Numbered from the stretch's first letter, positions 1 through 8,774 are shown. The stretch is DNA of 64,000 nucleotides from Streptomyces sp. P9-A2 (GCF_036634175.1 NZ_JAZIFX010000001.1:7192001-7256000), one strand, 5' to 3'. A program made the numbers and translations. Notes: generated by a model from the letters alone, not told the origin.

Positions 1-976
1 AGCGCAGCTGCGAGGTGAGGCCGTCGAACGCGCGGTCGTCGGTGGTGCCGTTCATGTCGCCGAGCACCACCACCCGCTCGTTCTGCTCGGCGGCGACGGC
101 CTTGGCGAGCGCGACCGCGCCGACGTCGCGCGAGTCCGTCCAGAAGCCGTGCCTGGGCATCAGCCGCACCGACCCCAGGTGCGCCACGTACACCACCAGC
201 GGCCCCTGGTCCGTGGCCACCGTGGTGCGCAGCGCCCGGGGCGGGTCCACGGGGAGGTCCCCGGCCCGCCGGGTTTTCGCCAGCGGCCCGGCATTGCCCC
301 GCAGGACGTCGACCGACCGGGAGTCCGACAGCGGCAGCTTGCTCCACAGCCCGACCGTGCCCTGCACCGTGTGGTACGGGTATGCCTTCGCCAGCTCCTT
401 CCCGTACGCGACCGTGGCCTGCGGGGTCAGCTCCTCGAGCGCCAGCAGGTCCGCCCCGGAGGCGGCCAGGTCGCGGGCGGTGCCGGCCGGGTCGGGGTTC
501 TCGGCGTTGACGTTGTGGCTGACCACGGTGAGGTCGCCGCCCGGCTGGGACTTGTCGAGGAGCAGTCCGCCGAAGAGGCTCAGCCATGCCACGACCGGCA
601 GCAGCAGCGCGACCACCGCCGCGGCGGAGCGGCGCCACAGCGCCCCGGCAAGGAGCACCGGGACGAACAGGCCGAACCACGGCAGGAACGTCTCCACCAG
701 GCTGCCGAGACCGCCCCTGTCCGTGATCTCCGCGTGCAGCAGCATGAGCAGGCCGAGCGCCAGTGCCAGCGCCGCGAGCACCGGGCCGCGCTTCCACGGG
801 TCCGGCCCGGAGAGGCTGCGGACCGCCCGGCGGATACGCGCGCGCCGGGCACCCGAGCCGGTGTCCCCGCGACCGGCGCCGCACTGCCCGGCCTGAGCCG
901 TGTCCAGGATCTCGGCGCGCTCCTCGGCGTCGCCCTGCTGCCGCGCCTCCGGAACTTCTCGTAGTGCTTCACTCAC
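1..976 (-). CDS. VanJ-like membrane endonuclease/exonuclease/phosphatase-family protein (3' end beyond window)
   Basis: About 325 residues are visible and the C-terminus runs off the left edge. The N-terminus is cytosolic and charged. About three hydrophobic segments follow (residues roughly 65-145), then an EEP-superfamily domain. Visible active-site signatures are SHNVNAENPD, the ALEEL segment, VAHLGS and GDMNGT. This domain order is that of VanJ/StaP, which in Streptomyces contribute to teicoplanin-type resistance, probably by acting on an undecaprenyl-linked substrate outside the membrane (family knowledge). The GTG start lies 3 bp after the stop of the upstream sensor kinase, so the three genes form one transcript. 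The substrate is inferred only; other EEP membrane proteins are possible. Confidence 0.8.
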   Translation of the reverse strand, partial: MSEALREVPEARQQGDAEERAEILDTAQAGQCGAGRGDTGSGARRARIRRAVRSLSGPDPWKRGPVLAALALALGLLMLLHAEITDRGGLGSLVETFLPWFGLFVPVLLAGALWRRSAAAVVALLLPVVAWLSLFGGLLLDKSQPGGDLTVVSHNVNAENPDPAGTARDLAASGADLLALEELTPQATVAYGKELAKAYPYHTVQGTVGLWSKLPLSDSRSVDVLRGNAGPLAKTRRAGDLPVDPPRALRTTVATDQGPLVVYVAHLGSVRLMPRHGFWTDSRDVGAVALAKAVAAEQNERVVVLGDMNGTTDDRAFDGLTSQLR

Positions 977-979
977 TGA

Positions 980-2095
980 TCAGATGTCCTTCGGAGGAAG
1001 TGCTGGTGGTGCGGGCAGTCGAACGGCGATACGGAGTCCGCCCCCAGCGCGCGGCGTGAGGGTGAGGGTCCCGTCGTGCACCTCGGTGATCCGCCGGACG
1101 ATGGCCAGGCCGAGTCCGACACCCGCGTGGTCGTTGCGAATACGTCCGGTGGCGCGCTGAAACGGCTCGGTGAGAGTCGAGACCAATTGCGGGGAGAGCT
1201 TCTCGCCGCTGTTCTCGACCGTGAGCCCCACGGTCTCGGGGCCGGCGCCGGTCTCGACCCACACCGTGCCCCTGTCGGACAGGTTGTGCACGATCGCGTT
1301 GTGCACAAGGTTCGTCGTCAACTGCAGCAGGAGCGCCTGTGAGCCGAAAGCCGGGGCGATGTCACCGGAGGTCTCGATGGTGACACCGCGCTTCTCGGCG
1401 AGCGGGAGCAGTGTCTCGGTGGCCTCTTCCACGAGCAGGGAGAGGTCGACAGGTTCTCGGGTGAAGGACCTCTGGTCGGCGCGGCTGAGTACGAGCAGCG
1501 CCTCGGTGAGGTCGATCGCCCGGGCGTTGACGGCGTGCAGGCGGTTGATGATCTCGCCGAGGTCCTGCGTCGGATCGTTGCGGGCCACGTCGAGGAGCGC
1601 CTGCGAGATCGCCAGCGGGGTGCGCAGTTCGTGCGAGGCGTTGGCCGCGAATCTCCGCTGCTCGGCCACGTGCGCTTCGAGGCGGGCGAGCATCGTGTCG
1701 AAGGCGTCGGCGAGTTCACGGAACTCGTCCTTGCGGCCCGGCAGCCGGATCCGGTGGGAGAGTGATCCATTCGTGGCCATGCTGGTGGCGTCCGTGATGC
1801 GGGTCAGCGGGGCGAGCATGCGGCCGGCGAGAATCCACCCGCCCACGAGACCGAACACCAGCAGGAACGCCAGTACCGCGGCTGCCCTCGGAGCGAAAAC
1901 GTCCAGGAGAGCGGACCGGACGGGAAAAACACCCTTGAGCTTGTCATCGGGGTTGATGAGCATCGCACGATCGGGGACGTAGCGCAGGAGGAACACCCAC
2001 ACCGCCGCGAGCAGCAGGAGGCCGGCGAACATGAGGAATCCGGCGTAGCTGAGGGTGAGCTTGAAGCGAACGCTGAACCCGGGCTGCCTATCCAC
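980..2095 (-). CDS. vanS: VanS-type sensor histidine kinase
   Basis: 371 aa membrane histidine kinase. Two transmembrane helices (about 15-38 and 70-91) flank a very short extracytoplasmic loop of some 30 residues, as in streptomycete VanS. A HAMP region follows, then the HisKA box with phospho-acceptor His155 (NASHELRTP), and a HATPase domain with the N box (NLVHNAI) and G boxes (GVGLGLAIV). The GTG start at 2095 overlaps the last 8 bases of the response-regulator gene, which indicates translational coupling. From remembered family sequences it is closest to S. coelicolor VanS, which senses glycopeptides. No vanHAX genes are visible here, so the signal and output could differ. Confidence 0.82.
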   Translation of the reverse strand: MDRQPGFSVRFKLTLSYAGFLMFAGLLLLAAVWVFLLRYVPDRAMLINPDDKLKGVFPVRSALLDVFAPRAAAVLAFLLVFGLVGGWILAGRMLAPLTRITDATSMATNGSLSHRIRLPGRKDEFRELADAFDTMLARLEAHVAEQRRFAANASHELRTPLAISQALLDVARNDPTQDLGEIINRLHAVNARAIDLTEALLVLSRADQRSFTREPVDLSLLVEEATETLLPLAEKRGVTIETSGDIAPAFGSQALLLQLTTNLVHNAIVHNLSDRGTVWVETGAGPETVGLTVENSGEKLSPQLVSTLTEPFQRATGRIRNDHAGVGLGLAIVRRITEVHDGTLTLTPRAGGGLRIAVRLPAPPALPPKDI

Positions 2096-2783
2096 GGTCT
2101 CCTCCCTCGTGGCCGGCCGCCGGTTGCGTGTCGATGCGGTACCCGGCGCCGGGCACCGTGGCAATGACCCAGGGTTCACCGAGCCGTTTGCGCAGTGCCG
2201 AGACCGTGATGCGTACGGCGTTGGTGAACGGGTCCGCGTTCTCGTCCCAGGCCCGCTCCAGAAGCTCCTCGGCGCTGACCACACCGCCTTCGGCAGCGAC
2301 GAGGACTTCGAGCACGGCGAACTGCTTCCTGGTCAGCGCGACGTAGTGGCCGTCGCGGTGGACTTCGCGGCGGAACGGATCGAGCCGCAGGCCCGCGATC
2401 TCGCGGACCGGGGGCCGGGCGTACGCGCGCCTGCGGTCGAGTGCTCTGAGCCTGAGCACGAGTTCCCGGAGCTCGAACGGCTTGGTGAGGTAGTCGTCGG
2501 CGCCGAGTCCGAACCCGGAGGCCTTGTCGTCGAGCCGGTCGGCGGCGGTGAGCATGAGGATCGGCATGCCGCTGCCGGAGGCGACGATGCGTTGGGCGAT
2601 CTCGTCGCCGGAAGGGCCGGGAACGTCGCGGTCGAGGACGGCGATGTCGTAGGTGTTGACGCCCAGCAGTTCCAGAGCGGTGTCACCGTCACCGGCGATG
2701 TCGGACGCGATCGCTTCCAGGCGCAGACCATCGCGGATGGCTTCTGCCATATAGGGCTCGTCCTCGACGATCAGCACTCGCAT
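2088..2783 (-). CDS. vanR: VanR-type OmpR/PhoB-family response regulator
   Basis: 231 aa. Receiver domain residues 1-115 with acidic pocket E7/D8, phospho-acceptor Asp51 (AVLDRDVPGP), Thr79 and Lys101 (TKPF). A winged-helix DNA-binding domain follows (about 130-222) and ends in the usual GYRID signature. The ATG at 2783 is chosen because it begins exactly at the MRVLIVEDEP strand of the receiver. It is the first gene of the minus-strand vanR-vanS-vanJ-like operon. The sequence resembles S. coelicolor VanR (recalled, not searched). The promoter is expected in the gap upstream, but no VanR box could be assigned. Confidence 0.85.
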   Translation of the reverse strand: MRVLIVEDEPYMAEAIRDGLRLEAIASDIAGDGDTALELLGVNTYDIAVLDRDVPGPSGDEIAQRIVASGSGMPILMLTAADRLDDKASGFGLGADDYLTKPFELRELVLRLRALDRRRAYARPPVREIAGLRLDPFRREVHRDGHYVALTRKQFAVLEVLVAAEGGVVSAEELLERAWDENADPFTNAVRITVSALRKRLGEPWVIATVPGAGYRIDTQPAAGHEGGDRG

Positions 2784-3123
2784 GCTCCGAGGGTACGAGT
2801 CGCCCCATATCGTCGGCGTATCGAAAACCACGTAGGTGCCGGCACCACCGCAACGCCGTGACTGCGGGCAGGACCTACGGCGACAGAGCTTGACATCCTC
2901 CCCTCGTGAGCGAGAGGGATTCCCACGGCCCGCGCCGTCAGGTTCTCTGTTTCGTCGCCCCCGATCCACTCGAAGCCCTCCTGTACGGGCTGCTCACAAC
3001 TCGCCGGTCCCCATCGCGATCCGTAAGGAACGCTGTACGAGTGATTCAGTGGGAGGCCGCCGTCCGGATGGCCGAGGAAGAGCTGGAACGCACCTTTCAG
3101 GAGGACTCTTCAGCCCTCCGCCC
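2784..3123. other. Intergenic region without a gene, containing an IS200/IS605-like end
   Basis: About 340 bp between vanR and the helicase gene. No convincing coding signal is seen on either strand. It should hold the vanR promoter at its left side. At 2890-2928 it contains TTGACATCCTCCCC, a CCCTCG/CGAGAGGG stem and GATTCCCACGG. This is the layout of the terminal hairpin of IS200/IS605-type (TnpB-carrying) elements. No tnpA or tnpB is nearby, so at most a scar remains. Confidence 0.45.
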
Positions 3124-5271
3124 TCACACGCCCGCTTCCGTCAGGAACGGGCTGGGCTTGCCCGACCAGGACACGTACAGGCTGTCGCGGGCCCGAGTGC
3201 AGGCGACGAACAGCAGGCAGCGTTCGGACATCAGGTCCGTCTCGTGCTGTTGGGCGTCCACCTCGGGCGAGGTGACCGCCTTCGGGAACGGCAGGGCCTC
3301 CTCGGTGACGCCGACGACCGCGACGCACCGGAACTCCAGCCCCTTGAAGGAGTGCATGGTGCCGACCCGCACCGCCGTCGGCTCCTTCGCGGTGCCGGTG
3401 GTGCGCAGGGTCTCGGCCGGGATGCCGGCTTCCTTCAGCCGGGCCACCGCCTTCGACCCCGTCCGCTTGAAGCGGGCGCTCACCCCGATCTCCCCGGCCC
3501 CGACCCCCGCCTCCAGCCACGCCCGCACCCGCGCGACCAGCGCGTCCAGTTCGGCCTCCTCGGTCGTCGCGGCGTGCACGGCCGGCCCGTCGCCGTGCAG
3601 GGCGGAGCGGTAACCGAGCAGGGTCTCGTTGCGGCCGTCGTCCTCCAGTTGCGCGATCGGACGGCCGATGAGCAGCGCGGTGGACCAGCGCAGGATCTCC
3701 TGCGTACTGCGGTAGTTCTTGCGCAGCTTCACCGACCGCCCGGTCACCTTGATGCCGAGCGACTTCAGGGACACCTTCGAGTCGTAGATGCGCTGATGCG
3801 GGTCCCCGGCGACGAACAGGTCGTCCGGGCGGGCCGGGGCGGCCGCGCGCAGCAGCCGCCACTGCGCCGGGTGCAGGTCCTGCGCCTCGTCGATCACCAC
3901 GTGCCGGTAGCGCGGCCCCTTCTCCGCCAGCAGGTGCGCCGCCTCGGCGCACGTCTGCAGCCAGGTGCGGGCCCCGTCCGCGGCGAGGTCCGCCGTGAAC
4001 CGTTCCACCGTCTCCCACACCAGCGGCCGTTCGGCCGCGGTGAGCCGGCTCCCGCGTCCGCGCCGGTCCGCCGCCTCGTACGTGGCGAGGGTACGGATGT
4101 CCTGGGCCAGGACGACGTGCCGGTACTCCTGGGCGAGGAACTGCGCGCTGCCGTCGAAGCCCGTCGCCTCGGCGGCCTTCGCCCAGCGGCTCTCCTCCTC
4201 GTTGGACTGCAACGGCCGCAGCGCCACCGCGTCCGGCACCTCGCCGACGACACGGCTCGCGAAGCCGTCCACCGTCGAGATGTCCACCCGCGCCCGCAGC
4301 TCCGGGTCCTCTACCAGGGACTCCAGGCCCGCGCGCAAAGCGTTCACCAGTGCGTTGGTGTACGTCGTCAGCAGGATGCGGTCCCCGTCGCGCAGGTGCC
4401 CGAGCAGGTGCTTGACCCGGTGCAGCGCCACGACCGTCTTGCCGGTCCCCGGCCCGCCCGTCACCTGGGCGGGCCCCGAGTAGGACGCGCGGTAGGCCAC
4501 CTTGCGCTGGGAGGGGTGCAGGAAGACCCGCCAGGCCGCGAAGGGCTTCTCGAGAATGTCCCGCAATTCCTCCGACGCCGTGACCAGCGCGATCCGCGCC
4601 CGGCTGTGCCGGATCGCCGTCTCGAAGTCCTGTGTGTCGACCGGCTGCGTCGCCGCCTGGAGGGCGGGCGCGACGATGTCCTGCCACACCTCCTCGACCG
4701 TGCAGCCCTCCGCGAGGTACTGGAGCACTTCACGCTGGTCCTGCGGCAGCAGCGGCGCGAAGACCTCCAGCTGCTCCTTGTCGACGAGCGACCGGGCCTG
4801 GCGCAGCGTCTCGGCGTCGATGCCGAGCGCGTTCAGGTCCCCGTCGGAGAACTTCTCGAACAGCCGCGCCTTCGTCGAGGTCCGCGCGACCCGCTCGTAC
4901 GCCGGCGTGATCTCGTCCAGGGTGGCCGCGTCCCGGATCTCCACGGCCCGGGTCACCGTGTTGATCGTGGACTTCTGCTTCCTGGCCCAGGCGATCGCCT
5001 TGTCGTGCTGCATGACCCGCAGCAGGACGAAGGTGTCCCCGCTCGTCGGGGCGAGGACGACACCGCGCCAGAACAGGTCGATGCGGATCGTCCGGATCTG
5101 CTTGTCCCGCGGCTTCTGCAGACTCTCCAGTTTCAGCCCCGGATCCTTGAAGAGCTGGTCGAGGCTGAGCCGGTCGAACTTCTCCCAGGCGTCCAGCACG
5201 CCCTTCCTGACCGGCGGCTGGAGCTTGGGCAGTTCGGCGAAGAAGCCGATGTCGAAGGCGAGCTGCGGCAT
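3124..5271 (-). CDS. UvrD/Rep-like superfamily 1 helicase with RelE-like N-terminal domain
   Basis: 715 aa. Residues 1-110 look like a RelE/ParE-type fold (helical start with FFAELPKLQPPVRKGVLDAW, then basic IRTIRIDLFWRG and VLLRVMQHDKAIAWA). After a linker, the SF1 helicase core carries Walker A GGPGTGKT (272-279), Walker B DEAQD (461-465), an YRSTQEI motif and the C-terminal MHSFKGLEF motif, ending with a CTRAR segment. It should be an ATP-dependent 3'-5' DNA translocase acting in the cytosol. The fusion of a toxin-like domain to a UvrD-type motor recurs in actinobacteria, but the biological role is not settled. It is a single gene, 64 bp downstream of the kinase gene on the same strand. 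Confidence 0.82.
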   Translation of the reverse strand: MPQLAFDIGFFAELPKLQPPVRKGVLDAWEKFDRLSLDQLFKDPGLKLESLQKPRDKQIRTIRIDLFWRGVVLAPTSGDTFVLLRVMQHDKAIAWARKQKSTINTVTRAVEIRDAATLDEITPAYERVARTSTKARLFEKFSDGDLNALGIDAETLRQARSLVDKEQLEVFAPLLPQDQREVLQYLAEGCTVEEVWQDIVAPALQAATQPVDTQDFETAIRHSRARIALVTASEELRDILEKPFAAWRVFLHPSQRKVAYRASYSGPAQVTGGPGTGKTVVALHRVKHLLGHLRDGDRILLTTYTNALVNALRAGLESLVEDPELRARVDISTVDGFASRVVGEVPDAVALRPLQSNEEESRWAKAAEATGFDGSAQFLAQEYRHVVLAQDIRTLATYEAADRRGRGSRLTAAERPLVWETVERFTADLAADGARTWLQTCAEAAHLLAEKGPRYRHVVIDEAQDLHPAQWRLLRAAAPARPDDLFVAGDPHQRIYDSKVSLKSLGIKVTGRSVKLRKNYRSTQEILRWSTALLIGRPIAQLEDDGRNETLLGYRSALHGDGPAVHAATTEEAELDALVARVRAWLEAGVGAGEIGVSARFKRTGSKAVARLKEAGIPAETLRTTGTAKEPTAVRVGTMHSFKGLEFRCVAVVGVTEEALPFPKAVTSPEVDAQQHETDLMSERCLLFVACTRARDSLYVSWSGKPSPFLTEAGV

Positions 5272-5335
5272 GAAGCGATCCTAGGGGCCGGGGGAGTCGT
5301 CGTGCTGTGGGCAGAGGGAGGCCGGGGGAGAGGAT

Positions 5336-6982
5336 TCAGGTGGGCGGGCCGGAGGCGTCGCCGTCGAGGTCCAGGCGGATCACCGCCAGCGTCTCGGCGA
5401 CCTCGGCCGTGAGTTCGTGGTCCGGGCCGAACACCAGGCACAGGTCCGCGTGCAGCGGGTCCAGGACGTCGAACGCGTCCGCCGTCCGCCCCTGCGCGAG
5501 CAGCAGCATGCCGATGTCGCGGCGCAGCTCCACGGCGTTCTCGCTCACGTCGCCGTCGATCGACCGCACGGAGTCCAGTACGCCCCGCAGCCCGGCCAAC
5601 GCCTCGGTCACCCGGCCCAGTTCGCCACTGCAGCGGGCCGCCTGCGCCCGGCAGTCCAGCGTCGCCTCGTTGCGCGGACCGGCGACCCGGGCGTACGCGT
5701 CGGCCAGCGCCTCGAACTCCGGCAGCGCGGCCCGGTGATCGCCCGCCAGCTGACGGCTGAACGCCCGGCGCCTGCGCAGTGCGAGAACCGGCTTGCTCTC
5801 CGAGCCGAGCACCCGGGCCGCCGTCTCGATCATCTCGCCGACCACCTCGGCGGCCTGGGAGAACCGCTCCTCCTCCATCAGCGCGGCGTAGTGGTCGTGC
5901 ACCTCGCGGATCTGCTCCCGCAGCTCCTCGCGCTGGGCGGGCGGCAGCACCGGCGCCGCAGCCGCGCCGGGTCCGGCGTCGGCCGCGGTCGGCCGCGCGC
6001 CCGTGGCTCCGGCACGCGAGCGGGGCGCGTACGGGCGGCGGAACACCCCGGTCGGGTCGGGCGCCCCGGCCGGACCCGCCTCGCCCGGCAGCCGCGCGTC
6101 GTCCGCGTTCTCCGCGTCCTTCGCGTCGTCCGCCGGTGACGGGAGGAACGGCCGCAGCCGCTCGTACACCGCCTGCACGTCCACCGGGCGCGCCTCGGGC
6201 GCCTTGCGGAGCAGGTCCAGGACGAGTTCCTCCAGCTCCGCCGGCACCTCCGGACGCAGCTTGCGCAGCGGCGTCGGCGCGGCCGACACATGCTGCATCA
6301 TGAGGTAGTACTCGCCGTTCCCCTCGAACAACGGCCTCCCGCACAGCAGTTCGTGCAGCACGCACCCGAGCGCGTACAGGTCGGTGCTCGGCGTGACCCG
6401 GGCGCCCCGCACCTGCTCCGGCGCCATGTAGTGATACGTCCCGATCGGGCTCCCCGTCGCCGTCAGCTTGGTGACGTCGGTCCGCAGGATGGCCGCGATG
6501 CCGAAGTCCAGCACCTTCACCGTGCCGTCCCGGGCCACCAGGATGTTGCTCGGCTTGAGGTCCCGGTGCACCACCGGCACGTCGTGCGCGTGCGACAGCA
6601 CCGTGGCGACCTGCGCCGCCACGGCCACCGCCCAGTTGACGGGCAGGAGGTGTTCCGGGTGGACGTACGCGGTCAGCGGGACGCCGTCGACCAGTTCCAT
6701 CACCAGGAACAGCTGCTCGTACGACTCGTCCAGCACCGCGTCGTACACCTGCGGTACGCCAGGGTGCTGGATCCGCGCGGTGACCCGCGCCTCCCGCCGG
6801 AACCGCTTCTCGAACTCCTCCGCCAACTGCGGCGACGTCACGGCCTGCGGGCGCACCAGCTTCACGGCGACGGGCCGGTCCAGCACGGCGTCGAAACCAC
6901 GCCACACGTCACCCATGCCGCCGTGACTGAGGGGTTCGAGCAACTCGTAGCGATCCGCGATCCGTCGTCTGTCGTCCGGCAC
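5336..6982 (-). CDS. Serine/threonine protein kinase with helical C-terminal tail
   Basis: 548 aa from the GTG at 6982. An in-frame GTG at 7042 would add 20 residues without similarity. Intact Hanks kinase domain: glycine loop HGGMGDVW (20-27), catalytic Lys41, HRDLKPSN (139-146), DFG (159-161), and PEQVRG in the P+1 region. No membrane segment and no PASTA repeats are present. Instead there is a Pro/Ala-rich linker (about 270-330) and an alpha-helical region rich in Ala/Arg (about 345-540) with the look of tetratricopeptide-type repeats. It is therefore probably a soluble kinase with a protein-binding tail. The gene precedes the RelE-like helicase gene by 64 bp on the same strand, so co-transcription is likely. 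The target is unknown. Confidence 0.88.
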   Translation of the reverse strand: MPDDRRRIADRYELLEPLSHGGMGDVWRGFDAVLDRPVAVKLVRPQAVTSPQLAEEFEKRFRREARVTARIQHPGVPQVYDAVLDESYEQLFLVMELVDGVPLTAYVHPEHLLPVNWAVAVAAQVATVLSHAHDVPVVHRDLKPSNILVARDGTVKVLDFGIAAILRTDVTKLTATGSPIGTYHYMAPEQVRGARVTPSTDLYALGCVLHELLCGRPLFEGNGEYYLMMQHVSAAPTPLRKLRPEVPAELEELVLDLLRKAPEARPVDVQAVYERLRPFLPSPADDAKDAENADDARLPGEAGPAGAPDPTGVFRRPYAPRSRAGATGARPTAADAGPGAAAAPVLPPAQREELREQIREVHDHYAALMEEERFSQAAEVVGEMIETAARVLGSESKPVLALRRRRAFSRQLAGDHRAALPEFEALADAYARVAGPRNEATLDCRAQAARCSGELGRVTEALAGLRGVLDSVRSIDGDVSENAVELRRDIGMLLLAQGRTADAFDVLDPLHADLCLVFGPDHELTAEVAETLAVIRLDLDGDASGPPT

Positions 6983-7093
6983 GTGGTCCCGTCCCGCCCC
7001 TCGTCCTCGCCCGTCGAGCGCCCGATGTGGTGCGGGGCACATCTTGGCCGGTGGGTGACGAGGGAGTCCAGTTGAGGCGGGCGAGGCGACGCT

Positions 7094-7558
7094 CTACGGG
7101 AGCGGAGGCGGCGAGATCAGGCCAGGTGTGGCGCATTCCGCCCAGACCGTCTTGCCGGGACCGCCCGACCGGCGCGGGCAGCACCCCCACCGGTCGGCCA
7201 ACGCGGCGACGAGCAGCAGCCCGCGCCCGTCCTCGCCGTCGGCCGACGGCGGGGACGGAAGCGCGGGCAGACCTTCACCGCGGGTGTCGCTCACTTCGAC
7301 GCGTACGGTTCCGGTCGCGGTGTCGGCCGTCAGCAGCAGGTGGAAGTCACGGCCGGCCACGTGCCCGTGCCGTACGGCGTTGGTGCACAGTTCGGCCGCG
7401 ACGAGCGTGACGACGTCGTGCGCGTCGCTGCCGTACGGGATGCCCCAGGCGTCGAGGCGGTGCCCGCACAGCCGTCTGGCGAGACGGGCACCACGCGGGG
7501 TGGAGCTGAAGCGCATCGTGAACCGGTGCGCCGTGAGGGGGGATCGTGTTGCGGTCAT
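7094..7558 (-). CDS. ATP-binding protein, RsbW/SpoIIAB-like HATPase
   Basis: 154 aa. A GHKL ATPase domain shows the N box (LVAAELCTNAVRHGH), a G1-like box (VEVSDTRGEG) and a G2 box (GRGLLLVAALADRWG). In Streptomyces such short stand-alone proteins are grouped with anti-sigma factor kinases, and they are often next to XRE/DUF397 pairs. The ATG at 7558 is chosen because residues MTATRSPLTAHRFT match the start of the family. Further upstream the frame runs into a 7-bp tandem repeat. The start codon lies inside a conserved intergenic motif shared, in diverged form, with 12.2 kb and 26.1 kb. Confidence 0.8.
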   Translation of the reverse strand: MTATRSPLTAHRFTMRFSSTPRGARLARRLCGHRLDAWGIPYGSDAHDVVTLVAAELCTNAVRHGHVAGRDFHLLLTADTATGTVRVEVSDTRGEGLPALPSPPSADGEDGRGLLLVAALADRWGCCPRRSGGPGKTVWAECATPGLISPPPLP

Positions 7559-7605
7559 GCGCTTACGGTGGCGCTTCGTGGCACAACGTGACCAGCGGCG
7601 ACGCG
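7518..7605. repeat. Diverged copy (A) of a conserved promoter-region repeat
   Basis: Alignable, with many substitutions, to the 102-bp copies at 12208-12309 and 26077-26178: GTGAACCGG at the left, TTGCGGTC, TACGGTGGCG, and CGTGACCAGCGGCGACG at the right. In this copy the motif spans the start codon and upstream region of the ATP-binding protein gene. Its left part is therefore coding, and the right part is probably promoter. Confidence 0.55.
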
Positions 7606-7700
7606 CTGCTTCCGGGGATCGGTACGGGGCGGGCGCGGGCGTTGTACGGGGCGGTACCCGATGGCAGCTTTGCTGCGGTGGCTGCTCCGCATTCCACTGC

Positions 7701-7763
7701 GGAAGCAGGAAGCAGGAAGCAGGAAGCAGGAAGCAGGAAGCAGGAAGCAGGAAGCAGGAAGCA
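7701..7763. repeat. Tandem repeat, nine units of GGAAGCA
   Basis: Nine exact, uninterrupted copies of a 7-bp unit GGAAGCA, followed by a decaying GGAGGAG tail. It lies between the MerR gene (stop at 7856) and the start of the ATP-binding protein gene (7558), in non-coding DNA. Perfect identity of the units points to recent slippage, so the copy number probably varies between strains. Confidence 0.95.
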
Positions 7764-7855
7764 GGAGGAGGGAGGCAGGGGACGGGGGATGGGGGGACAG
7801 GGGGCAAGGTGCCGGTCGACGCGTAGTCGCTCCAGGGTCGCCGCCTGCCGGCCGG

Positions 7856-8767
7856 TCAGGCCTGATCGGCAGCGCGCAGGGCCCGCGCCAGCCACTCCAG
7901 CTCCTCGGTCGCGTCGGGCGCCGAATCCTGCCCGCGCACGCGGGCGACAAGCCTGTGGTAGCGCTCCGCCCCTGCCTCGATCCCGGCCTCCAGGCTGCGC
8001 AGCACGGCGGTCCGATCGGCGTCGTCGAACAGCGGGGACAGCACCTCGGCCGCCTCCGGTGCCTCGGGGGCGACCCCGCGTTTTCTGATCTCCGCGACGA
8101 TCTCCACGACCTGCCTGGCCCACCAGATGGACGCCCCGGGGGGACGGCCCTGCCCCGGTGCGGGCGTGTTGAGCTCCAGCCATGTGCGCAGCCGGGCGCG
8201 AAAGCCGGGGTCCCGCACCAGTTCGGCCAGTTCGATCCAGGCGTCGACCTGCTCAGGTGTGGGATCGTCGGGCAATTCGATGCGGTAGGTGAGTATGCGG
8301 TCGCGCAGGCGCGGCTCGACGTCGAGACCGCCGAACACCTCCTCCTTGAACTCGTCGATGATCTGCTTGCGTTCGGCGGCGGAAAGCCGTGCCAACCTGT
8401 TCATCAGTGCTGTCTCCTCAGCGGTGGAACCACGTGTCGCCACGGTGGACAGGACGGCCCGGCTCACCTTGAGCGAGCGGATCCGCGCGTCGAGCGCGGC
8501 CACGTGCGCGCCGGCGACCTCGGCGACCGTGGTCCGGCCGCTCAGCACCCGGCACACGTCGTCGAGCCCGAGGCCCAGTTCCCGCAGGGTGCGGACCAGT
8601 TCGACGCGGGCCACGGACTCGGCGTCGTACAGCCGGTAACCGCTCGCGGAGCGGGCCACGGGCGGCACCGCTCCCTCGTCCGACCAGAAGCGCAGGGTGC
8701 GCACCGGAACTCCGGTGCGGTGCGCGAGCCGGCCGATGGTGAGCACGTCGGGGCGTTCGTCGTCCAT
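7856..8767 (-). CDS. MerR-family transcriptional regulator
   Basis: 303 aa. N-terminal winged helix of the MerR type (LTIGRLAHRTGVPVRTLRFW, then GYRLYD), dimerisation helix about 75-115, and a long C-terminal effector part (about 125-300) that is Glu/Arg/Leu-rich and lacks a cysteine cluster, so a metal sensor is unlikely. The ATG at 8767 is preferred over an in-frame ATG at 8794 because the second falls inside the operator. The promoter at 8775-8805 has the hallmark 19-bp spacer of MerR-activated promoters, which implies autoregulation. No obvious co-regulated target is adjacent. The effector is unknown, probably a small organic molecule. Confidence 0.85.
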   Translation of the reverse strand: MDDERPDVLTIGRLAHRTGVPVRTLRFWSDEGAVPPVARSASGYRLYDAESVARVELVRTLRELGLGLDDVCRVLSGRTTVAEVAGAHVAALDARIRSLKVSRAVLSTVATRGSTAEETALMNRLARLSAAERKQIIDEFKEEVFGGLDVEPRLRDRILTYRIELPDDPTPEQVDAWIELAELVRDPGFRARLRTWLELNTPAPGQGRPPGASIWWARQVVEIVAEIRKRGVAPEAPEAAEVLSPLFDDADRTAVLRSLEAGIEAGAERYHRLVARVRGQDSAPDATEELEWLARALRAADQA

Positions 8768-8774
8768 GAACGAG

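Noticed and set aside
1..2783. Full glycopeptide resistance cluster with vanHAX
   Set aside because: No D-lactate dehydrogenase, ligase or dipeptidase gene is visible; the cluster could only continue left of the window.
2836..5412. A very long plus-strand open frame opposite the helicase gene
   Set aside because: Arg/Gly/Ala/Pro-rich mirror reading caused by high GC; the minus strand has all helicase motifs in order.
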